Positions 1-4,730 of a stretch of DNA of 7,932 bases are shown piece after piece. The DNA is from Mycobacteriaceae bacterium (GTDB taxonomy: Bacteria; Actinomycetota; Actinomycetes; Mycobacteriales; Mycobacteriaceae). Numbering within the stretch: the first letter of the stretch is position 1; each line of letters starts with the position of its first letter. Location of the stretch: contig JAFAWC010000266.1 of the NCBI GenBank assembly GCA_019242135.1, positions 1 through 7,932 on the forward strand. Direction: 5' to 3'. The notes beneath the pieces are model-generated. The model was not told where the DNA came from. It did no database searches and worked only from the letters and a program-made list of their open reading frames with translations. Made by a program: the position numbers and the translations under genes.

Positions 1-124
1 TCTGCTGGCGGCAAGTGCCGCCGACCTTCAGAAGGTCGAGGGCATCGGCGCGATGTGGGCACGCCACATCCGCGAGGGCCTTTCACAGCTGGCCGAGTCG
101 ACGATCGCCGACCGGCTGGCTTGA
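1..124 (+). CDS. disA: DNA integrity scanning diadenylate cyclase DisA, C-terminal end (partial)
   Basis: Only the last 40 codons are present, read from base 2 to the TGA at 122-124. The peptide starts [16 protein letters not shown] and contains a helix-hairpin-helix element ([19 protein letters not shown]), as expected for the C-terminal DNA-binding domain of DisA. The family makes cyclic di-AMP from two ATP with its N-terminal domain and senses branched DNA with this C-terminal domain; the catalytic part lies outside the window. The assignment rests on the short HhH tail plus the downstream order (Rv3587c-like, canB, mutY), which matches the mycobacterial disA locus. The gene converges on the next one with only 9 bases between stop codons, and no hairpin fits in that gap, so the two transcripts probably overlap. 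Another HhH protein is possible but less likely given the order. Confidence 0.8.
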   Translation, partial: LLAASAADLQKVEGIGAMWARHIREGLSQLAESTIADRLA

Positions 125-133
125 CGCCGGCAG

Positions 134-970
134 TCAGCCGGAAGGCACCTGCGCCTGTTGGCCGGGCGCCTGCTGGCCGGGCGCTTGTTGGCCGGGCGCC
201 TGCTGGCCGGGCGCCTGCTGGCCCGGCGCCTGCTGGGCTGGCGCCTGCTGGCCGGGCACCTGAGCCTCGTTCTGCGTCGGCGGAGCGATGATGAACGGCA
301 CCGGCGCCGAACGCAGGTTGCCCAGCTGCACGACGAGGTTATAGGTGCCGGGTCCAATCGGCTGACGGGGCAGCGGGCACTGGGGCGCCGAGCTCATTCC
401 GGTCCAGGTCACTTCGGTGGTCACCTGCTCCCCGGGGCTGAACTTCTTGACCAGCGACTCGTTGGACGGGGCGCAGTCGAGATTGGACCACAGACGGTTG
501 TTGTCAAGCGAGTAGACGTAGGCGGCGAGCACCGCGGCGCCGACGTCACGCTGACAGCCCACCAGCCCGATGTTGGTGACCACCATCGTGAACTTCGGTT
601 GCTCACCGACCACGTACTGGGGCTGACTGGTGATTCCCTTGACCGCCAGCGTGGAATCCGGGCAGTCGTCACCGTCCTTGAGGACCGGCGGCGGCATGAC
701 CGCCGCTGTGGCGGTCGGAGTTTGTGGCACCGGTGGGGGCAGCGGTGTGATCGGCGACTTCACTTCGGGCTGTGGGTTAAGCGATTGGGGGGCAGCCGAA
801 TTGACGGGCTTGGCCGAGTTCTTCGTGTCCGCGCCGGCATTGCCGGTCAAGACGGTGATGACGACCGCGGCAACGGCACCGATCACGACGACCGCGATGG
901 CCAACGCGAGACCGCGGCGTCGCCAGTAAATCTGCGGCGGCAGTGGGCCATGCGGTTCAAGATCCAGCAC
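134..970 (-). CDS. Single-pass membrane protein with extracytoplasmic four-cysteine domain (Rv3587c-like)
   Basis: The 278-residue product has a short cytoplasmic N-terminus, an arginine cluster (WRRRG, about 16-20) and one hydrophobic segment (about 20-42), followed by a Pro/Ala/Ser-rich linker (45-95). A compact domain (about 96-235) holds four cysteines (C103, C139, C166, C198) that could form two disulfides outside the cell, and a Gln/Pro/Ala repeat tail ends the protein. I recognise it as the homologue of M. tuberculosis Rv3587c, whose role I do not know. I chose the GTG at 970 because it gives the N-terminus VLDLEP as I recall it in that family, and because a TANNNT hexamer lies exactly 6 bases upstream. 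GTG codons at 976 and 994 are alternatives without better signals. It lies 84 bases downstream of canB on the same strand, so it may also be co-transcribed with it. Confidence 0.85.
   Translation of the reverse strand: MLDLEPHGPLPPQIYWRRRGLALAIAVVVIGAVAAVVITVLTGNAGADTKNSAKPVNSAAPQSLNPQPEVKSPITPLPPPVPQTPTATAAVMPPPVLKDGDDCPDSTLAVKGITSQPQYVVGEQPKFTMVVTNIGLVGCQRDVGAAVLAAYVYSLDNNRLWSNLDCAPSNESLVKKFSPGEQVTTEVTWTGMSSAPQCPLPRQPIGPGTYNLVVQLGNLRSAPVPFIIAPPTQNEAQVPGQQAPAQQAPGQQAPGQQAPGQQAPGQQAPGQQAQVPSG
155..259. repeat. 15-bp tandem repeat, seven units, encoding APGQQ
   Basis: Seven consecutive 15-bp units run from 155 to 259 with the plus-strand consensus CTGCTGGCCGGGCGC. Units at 170 and 200 are identical; the others differ by one to three bases. 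On the minus strand each unit encodes five residues, read in order VPGQQ, APAQQ, then five APGQQ. Because the unit is a multiple of three, copy-number change would keep the frame and only lengthen or shorten the tail of the membrane protein. The tail is probably disordered. Confidence 0.93.
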
Positions 971-976
971 GTTCAC

Positions 977-982
977 ACGGTA
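977..982 (-). promoter_or_regulatory. Predicted leaderless-type -10 element for the membrane protein gene
   Basis: On the minus strand TACCGT fits the actinobacterial TANNNT -10 consensus. It is followed by six bases (GTGAAC) and then the GTG start at 970. Mycobacterial leaderless transcripts commonly start on the A or G of the start codon with this spacing. No clear -35 or Shine-Dalgarno sequence is seen. It is a short motif, so it could be chance, but the same geometry recurs at 3533-3538 and 6097-6102. Confidence 0.45.
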
Positions 983-1054
983 AGCCCAGGTCACCGCGCG
1001 ACGTCCGAGGTGACCCGGCGTGTCGTGCGGTTTGGTCGAGGCTAACTGCGCAGG

Positions 1055-1672
1055 TTATTCGCCGACGTCGCCAACCTTGTCCTGTAAATAGACGCGCCCG
1101 TCGGCGAGCCGGTAGGTCAGGCCGACGATTCCCACGTCGCCCGTCGGGATCCGCTCCAGAATCGCCGTGGACCGCGACAAGAGCTGCGCGGCGGTCTCGC
1201 GGACATGCTGCGCCTCGAATTCGTCAACCTTGGTCAGCCCCTCGCGGCGGCCCGAAAGCACCGACGGTGTGACGCGTTCAACCAGGTCACGGACGTATCC
1301 GCGAGGAATGACGCCGTCGTCGAGGGCCTTCAACGTGGCCGCGACCGCGCCGCAGCTGTCATGGCCGAGCACCACGATCAGCGGCACATCGAGCACCGTG
1401 ACCGCGTATTCGATCGAACCGAGCACCGCCGAGTCGATTACGTGGCCCGCCGTGCGGACCACGAACATATCGCCCAACCCCTGATCGAAGATGATCTCTG
1501 CGGCCACCCTGCTGTCGGCGCATCCGAACACCACGGCGGTCGGGCGCTGGCCGGCGGCCAGGCTGGCGCGGTGCTCCACGCTCTGGCTGGGATGGGCGGG
1601 CCTGCCCTCGACGAACCTCTCGTTACCCTCTTTCAGTGCCTTCCATGCGGTCGCGGGGTTCGTGTTCGGCAT
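1055..1672 (-). CDS. canB: Beta-class carbonic anhydrase
   Basis: This 205-residue cytosolic zinc enzyme interconverts CO2 and bicarbonate, supplying bicarbonate for carboxylases and pH balance. The beta-CA zinc site is intact: C51-A-D53-S-R55 and H104-D-S-C107, with the Asp/Arg dyad D53-R55 beside it. Length and numbering agree with M. tuberculosis Rv3588c as I remember it, whose ligands are Cys51, His104 and Cys107. The start is the ATG at 1672-1670, giving MPNTNPATAWKALKEGNERF, the usual family N-terminus; the frame stays open upstream, but that extension would only be antisense to mutY. The ATG overlaps the mutY ATG on the opposite strand, so its promoter must lie inside mutY coding sequence. 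I see no strong ribosome site before it. Its stop lies 84 bases before the membrane protein start, so the two could share a transcript. Confidence 0.96.
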   Translation of the reverse strand: MPNTNPATAWKALKEGNERFVEGRPAHPSQSVEHRASLAAGQRPTAVVFGCADSRVAAEIIFDQGLGDMFVVRTAGHVIDSAVLGSIEYAVTVLDVPLIVVLGHDSCGAVAATLKALDDGVIPRGYVRDLVERVTPSVLSGRREGLTKVDEFEAQHVRETAAQLLSRSTAILERIPTGDVGIVGLTYRLADGRVYLQDKVGDVGE

Positions 1673-2594
1673 GACGAATATTGTGCCCGGAGCCGAGTGT
1701 CGCAAAACGATCGACCCCGGCGAGTTGGTCGCATGGTACGAGGCCACGCAGCGCGACCTGCCGTGGCGTCGTCAGGGGGTCAGCGCGTGGCAGATCCTGG
1801 TCAGCGAGTTCATGTTGCAGCAGACGCCGGTTTCGCGGGTGCGCCCGGTCTTTGTGGAGTGGGTCCGGCGGTGGCCGACTCCGAGTGCGACCGCCGCGGC
1901 CAGCGCCGCCGATCTGCTGCGCGCGTGGGGCAAGCTCGGCTATCCGCGGCGCGCCAAGCGGTTACACGAGTGCGCGACCGTGATCGCCCGCGACCACGGC
2001 GACCTCGTGCCCGACGACGTGGAGACCCTGCTGACGTTGCCGGGGGTCGGCGAATACACCGCGCGCGCGGTCGCCTGCTTCGCTTACGGGCACCGGGTAC
2101 CGGTCGTCGACACGAACGTGCGACGGGTGGTCGCGCGGGCGATGCGCGGCGTGGCTGAGGCACCCGCCCGCGCCGGCGACCTCGAGGACGTCGCGTCGCT
2201 GTTGCCGCACGATCGCACCGCGCCCCGCTTCGCGGCGGCGCTGATGGAGCTGGGTGCAACGGTGTGCACTGCCCGGTCACCGCGCTGTGCAGGATGTCCG
2301 CTCAGCGCGTGCGCCTGGCGAGCGGCCGGCCATCCACCGTCCGACCGTCCGCCCCGCCGCGGCCAAACCTATGCCGGCACCGATCGACAGGTGCGCGGCA
2401 GGCTGCTGGATGTGCTGCGTGCCAGCGACGTGGCGGTGTCGCGGCACCACCTCGATGCGGCCTGGGTGACAGACCCCGGACAGCGCGACCGTGCGCTGGC
2501 CTCGCTGCTGGCCGACGGGTTGGTGGAGGCGACTACCGACGGCCGTTACGCGCTGGCCGGCGAGGTGTCGGCGCAAGCGAACCTGCCGCGGTAA
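1671..2594 (+). CDS. mutY: Adenine DNA glycosylase MutY
   Basis: The 307-residue base-excision repair enzyme removes adenine mispaired with 8-oxoguanine. The glycosylase core has the catalytic Glu in SEFMLQQTPV (E46), the helix-hairpin-helix LPGVGEYTAR (123-132) and the catalytic Asp in VVDTNVRR (D147). An iron-sulfur cluster motif follows: C199-x6-C206-x2-C209-x4-C214, with x4 rather than the x5 of E. coli at the last gap. The C-terminal part (about 240-297) does not look like the NUDIX-like 8-oxoG recognition domain of E. coli MutY; see findings. I chose the ATG at 1671 because MTNIVP aligns with the MPHILP start I recall for the M. tuberculosis protein; GTG 1683 is a weaker alternative. 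No strong ribosome site is visible; a GGGG lies at 1655-1658. The last 49 bases overlap the convergent regulator gene. Confidence 0.96.
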   Translation: MTNIVPGAECRKTIDPGELVAWYEATQRDLPWRRQGVSAWQILVSEFMLQQTPVSRVRPVFVEWVRRWPTPSATAAASAADLLRAWGKLGYPRRAKRLHECATVIARDHGDLVPDDVETLLTLPGVGEYTARAVACFAYGHRVPVVDTNVRRVVARAMRGVAEAPARAGDLEDVASLLPHDRTAPRFAAALMELGATVCTARSPRCAGCPLSACAWRAAGHPPSDRPPRRGQTYAGTDRQVRGRLLDVLRASDVAVSRHHLDAAWVTDPGQRDRALASLLADGLVEATTDGRYALAGEVSAQANLPR

Positions 2595-3526
2595 TCCGAT
2601 GGGGTCAGGCCGACGATGCGGCGGAAGTGGTGGCGCAACAGCGTCGCGGTGCCAAAGCCGGACCGGTCGGCGATGCGGTCCACGTCGAGGTCGGTCTCCT
2701 CGAGCAACTGCCGCGCGAACAGCACGCGCTGCTCGGTCACCCACTGCATCGGCGTCGTGCCCGTCTCCTCTACGAACCTGCGCGCGAACGTGCGCTGCGA
2801 CATGTTCGCGTGCCGGGCCATCGCCGCGACCGAATGCGGTTTGTCGAGGTTGGCCAGAAGCCAGTCGAGTTGCGGCGCGAACCCCGGCGAGCATCGCCTG
2901 GGAACCGGCTGCTCGATGAACTGACGCTGGCCGCCGTCACGCTGCGGCGGTACCACCATCCGCCGGGCGATGATGTTGGTGACTTTGCTGCCCAGCTCGC
3001 GACGCACCAGATGCAGGCATGCGTCAATGCCGGCCGCGGTGCCTGCGCTGGTGATGAGGTTGCCGGCGTCCACGAACAGCACATCGCGGTCGACACGCGC
3101 GGTCGGATACATCCTTGCCAATGCGTCGGCGTAGGCCCAATGGGTGGTGCAGCGCCGGCCGTCCAGCAGCCCGGCAGCGCCCGCGATGAACGCCCCGGTA
3201 CAGACGGTCAGGATCGTCGATCCTGCCCGAGCCGCCGCGCGCAGCGCCAACAGCGCCTCCGGCGGATAGGGATGCGGCCCCGGCGCGGCTTTCGCCGCAG
3301 GCACGGCAACGAGATCGGCACCGCGGAGGGCCTCCAGGCCGTGCTCGGGAATCAACTGGACCCCGACAGGGGTCGGTATCGGCCGACCGGGCTGTGGGCC
3401 GCACACCCGGAAGTCGAACTTCGGGACGCCGTCGGCCTGACGGTCGACGCCGAAAACCTCGCAGAGGACTCCGAACTCGAATATCGCGACCTGATCCAGG
3501 ACCAAGACGGCGACTGATTTAAGCAT
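2546..3526 (-). CDS. GlxA-family transcriptional regulator (DJ-1/PfpI-like domain plus AraC-type HTH)
   Basis: The 326-residue protein begins with a DJ-1/PfpI-like (class I glutamine amidotransferase-like) domain (about 4-175). This contains the nucleophile-elbow-like cysteine C109 in LTVCTGAF and the LLDGRRCTTHW segment typical of GlxA regulators. The C-terminus (about 215-315) is an AraC/XylS DNA-binding domain with two helix-turn-helix units, SVAAMARHANMSQRTFARRF (232-251) and DVDRIADRSGFGTATLLRHHF (281-301), ending GLTPSDYR. In this family the first domain usually senses a ligand rather than acting as an enzyme; the ligand here cannot be told. The ATG at 3526 has a TANNNT element 6 bases upstream and a near-perfect palindrome behind it, which suggests autoregulation. 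The 3' end overlaps mutY by 49 bases on the opposite strand. From memory, M. tuberculosis has a PE_PGRS gene at this place instead. Confidence 0.93.
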   Translation of the reverse strand: MLKSVAVLVLDQVAIFEFGVLCEVFGVDRQADGVPKFDFRVCGPQPGRPIPTPVGVQLIPEHGLEALRGADLVAVPAAKAAPGPHPYPPEALLALRAAARAGSTILTVCTGAFIAGAAGLLDGRRCTTHWAYADALARMYPTARVDRDVLFVDAGNLITSAGTAAGIDACLHLVRRELGSKVTNIIARRMVVPPQRDGGQRQFIEQPVPRRCSPGFAPQLDWLLANLDKPHSVAAMARHANMSQRTFARRFVEETGTTPMQWVTEQRVLFARQLLEETDLDVDRIADRSGFGTATLLRHHFRRIVGLTPSDYRGRFACADTSPASA

Positions 3527-3532
3527 GGCAGC

Positions 3533-3538
3533 ATTTTA
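3533..3538 (-). promoter_or_regulatory. Predicted leaderless -10 element of the GlxA-family regulator
   Basis: The minus-strand hexamer TAAAAT is a strong match to TATAAT/TANNNT. Exactly six bases (GCTGCC) separate it from the ATG at 3526, so transcription would start on the start codon itself. No Shine-Dalgarno sequence lies in front of that ATG, which agrees with a leaderless mRNA. A weak -35 candidate, GTGGCA (3556-3561), lies 17 bases further upstream, inside the palindrome at 3543-3564. An out-of-frame ATG (3534-3532) overlaps the end of the hexamer and would be upstream of the transcription start. Confidence 0.6.
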
Positions 3539-3542
3539 TCGC

Positions 3543-3564
3543 ACGGTGCCAGCGCTGCCACCGT
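3543..3564. promoter_or_regulatory. 22-bp imperfect palindrome, candidate operator at the glxA-type promoter
   Basis: The left arm ACGGTGcCAGC is mirrored by the right arm GCTGcCACCGT: 10 of 11 base pairs match around a central GCGC, with one C/C mismatch pair at 3549 and 3558. It sits in the 58-base gap between the hydrolase stop and the regulator start, covering the spacer and -35 region of the predicted regulator promoter. A protein bound there would compete with RNA polymerase. No T-run follows on the minus strand, so a terminator for the hydrolase gene is less likely. AraC-type proteins often use direct repeats, so a different dimeric repressor is also possible. Confidence 0.5.
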
Positions 3565-3584
3565 CGGCACGAACCGGCCGGTTG

Positions 3585-4370
3585 TCAGAGTCGGTCGGGC
3601 AGCGTCGACACGAACGCCGTGACGGCCCTCCGGTAAGCCTCGATCGCCTCGTCGTGCACGAGGTGCCCGGCTTGTGGGACGCGCAGATAGGTTGTCCGCC
3701 TGCCTGTTTCGTGCATGCGCAGCATCTGGCCCGACGGAGTGACCGAGTTCCCGGCCTCGATGAGCAGCGTGGGAACGCCGACCCCTCGCCATCGCGACCA
3801 ATAGTCCCGTTTCCCCCACTCGGCGGCGATCTCGATCCATTTCTCGACGTGACCGTGCAACCTCCAACCCGTCGGAGTGCGGTCAAAGGCGTCGAGAAAA
3901 TACCGACCCGCGACGGCGCCGAACTCGTCGAACACCTCTTGCGCGCTGGCGAATTCGACCGGCAGCGCATGCAGCCATGGCTCCCATGGGCCGGTGGTGC
4001 GGCCGCGGAAGTCAGGCGCCATGTCCTCGATGACAAGCGCGCAGACCAGTTCTGGCCGTTCGGCGGCCAGGCACCACGCGTGCAGAGCGCCCATCGAGTG
4101 GCCGATGAGAACGGGTGCCTGTGCAAGGGACGCGACGGCATCGGCGAGGTCGTCGACGAACCGCTCCGTGCTGATCGGATGTGGGTCAACGACGTCTCGG
4201 CCGCGGTGCCACGGAGCGTCGTAGGTATAGACCCGACCGAGTTCGGAAAGCCACGACAGCTGGCGCCGCCACGTCCTACCGCGACCCATCAGCCCGTGGA
4301 CCAGGACGAGGGGCGCTCCCTCGCCGCCGCAGTCGACCAGCCGGTCGGCGCTTGTCATCGGCGATGGCAT
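3585..4370 (-). CDS. Alpha/beta hydrolase (Rv3591c-like)
   Basis: The 261-residue cytosolic protein has an alpha/beta hydrolase fold. The oxyanion-hole segment is LVLVHGLMGRG (21-31), the nucleophile elbow is GHSMGA with S92, and the catalytic histidine is H236 in AGHLVH. The acidic member is probably E205 in LLIEAGNS, at the usual position after the sixth strand, or else D116. Between them is a Trp-rich cap region (about 120-195). The substrate cannot be read from sequence; esters or lactones are general possibilities for the fold. The start is ATG 4370 (MPSPMTSADRL), which has a GGGAGAAG ribosome site; ATG 4358 (MTSADRL) is an internal alternative. The reading frame stays open far upstream through mhuD, but that extension is antisense shadow. 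It is divergent from mhuD across 42 bases, a pairing also found in M. tuberculosis as I recall. Confidence 0.94.
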   Translation of the reverse strand: MPSPMTSADRLVDCGGEGAPLVLVHGLMGRGRTWRRQLSWLSELGRVYTYDAPWHRGRDVVDPHPISTERFVDDLADAVASLAQAPVLIGHSMGALHAWCLAAERPELVCALVIEDMAPDFRGRTTGPWEPWLHALPVEFASAQEVFDEFGAVAGRYFLDAFDRTPTGWRLHGHVEKWIEIAAEWGKRDYWSRWRGVGVPTLLIEAGNSVTPSGQMLRMHETGRRTTYLRVPQAGHLVHDEAIEAYRRAVTAFVSTLPDRL

Positions 4371-4377
4371 GACTAAT

Positions 4378-4385
4378 CTTCTCCC
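4378..4385 (-). promoter_or_regulatory. Ribosome binding site deciding the hydrolase start
   Basis: On the minus strand GGGAGAAG is followed by ATTAGTC and the ATG at 4370. The GGAG core ends 10 bases before the start codon. It supports ATG 4370 over ATG 4358 and over any further upstream start. Confidence 0.6.
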
Positions 4386-4395
4386 GAATCGGCGC

Positions 4396-4405
4396 ACGGT
4401 AGCCT
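4396..4405. promoter_or_regulatory. Predicted overlapping divergent -10 elements, hydrolase and mhuD
   Basis: Within the 42-base gap, plus-strand TAGCCT (4400-4405) lies 7 bases before the mhuD ATG, giving a leaderless or near-leaderless start. Minus-strand TACCGT (4401-4396) overlaps it by two bases (a shared TA step) and would start transcription near 4389-4390, leaving a short leader that carries the hydrolase ribosome site. Both fit TANNNT. Clear -35 boxes are not seen on either side. The gap is so short that promoters for both genes must lie in it or in the neighbouring coding sequence. Confidence 0.45.
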
Positions 4406-4412
4406 GACACGC

Positions 4413-4730
4413 ATGGCCGTGGTGAAAATCAACGCAATCGAGGTGCCGCCGGACGCCGGGCCCGAGCTTGAAAAGCGATTCGCCCACCGAGCGCACGCTG
4501 TCGAGAACTCCCCGGGTTTCCTCGGGTTTCAACTGCTGCGGCCGGTCAAAGGCGAGGACCGGTATTTCGTGGTGACGCAATGGGAGTCCGAGGAAGCCTT
4601 CCAGGCATGGGCGAGCGGGCCGGCCATCCACGCGCACGCTGGGCACCGTGCGAATCTGGTGGCGACCGGAGCGTCGTTGCTGGAGTTCGAGGTTGTGCTG
4701 GACGTTGCAGGGTCCCAGACGAAGGCGTAG
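4413..4730 (+). CDS. mhuD: Heme-degrading monooxygenase MhuD
   Basis: The 105-residue protein belongs to the IsdG/ABM-fold family. MhuD is a cytosolic homodimer that cleaves heme to mycobilins and releases iron without making carbon monoxide, helping mycobacteria use host or exogenous heme. The residues known to matter in the M. tuberculosis enzyme (Rv3592) are present at the same numbers: N7, R26, W66 and the axial heme ligand H75. Length is also identical, and the segment RAHAVENSPGFLGFQLLRPV is nearly unchanged from what I recall of that protein. The ATG at 4413 gives the family N-terminus MxVVKINAIEVP, with a TANNNT element 7 bases before it and no ribosome site. The downstream lipoprotein gene starts inside its last codons, so the two are probably one transcription unit. 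Confidence 0.97.
   Translation: MAVVKINAIEVPPDAGPELEKRFAHRAHAVENSPGFLGFQLLRPVKGEDRYFVVTQWESEEAFQAWASGPAIHAHAGHRANLVATGASLLEFEVVLDVAGSQTKA
4682..4685 (+). promoter_or_regulatory. Possible ribosome binding site for the lpqF TTG start
   Basis: GGAG inside the end of mhuD is followed by 7 bases and the TTG at 4693. It is the only well-spaced Shine-Dalgarno-like site before the signal peptide of the lipoprotein. A second TTG at 4705 has GAGG (4689-4692) 12 bases upstream, which is less well placed. Confidence 0.35.

Noticed and set aside
158..1045. 295-residue plus-strand open frame with repeats of AGRLL at its start.
   Set aside because: The repeated residues are only the reverse reading of the 15-bp repeats in the membrane protein gene; no family features are seen.
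1491..1670. Upstream in-frame extension of mutY to an ATG at 1491.
   Set aside because: It lies antisense to the conserved zinc-site region of canB, and known MutY proteins start near the ATG at 1671.
2264..3517. 417-residue plus-strand open frame opposite the GlxA-type regulator.
   Set aside because: It is a shadow frame of high-GC coding DNA: Arg/Gly/Ala-rich with no domain pattern, while the opposite strand encodes a complete two-domain regulator.
4395..4412. Possible IdeR (iron regulator) box between the hydrolase and mhuD, from the resemblance of TCAGGCTACC to TTAGGCTAACC.
   Set aside because: Only about 10 of 19 positions match the consensus as I recall it, and the left half is missing, so it is too weak to call iron control.
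4648..4692. ATG 4648 as the lpqF start.
   Set aside because: It would overlap mhuD by 83 bases and put a long Trp/Arg/Cys-rich stretch before the signal peptide. The TTG starts give a normal lipoprotein signal length.
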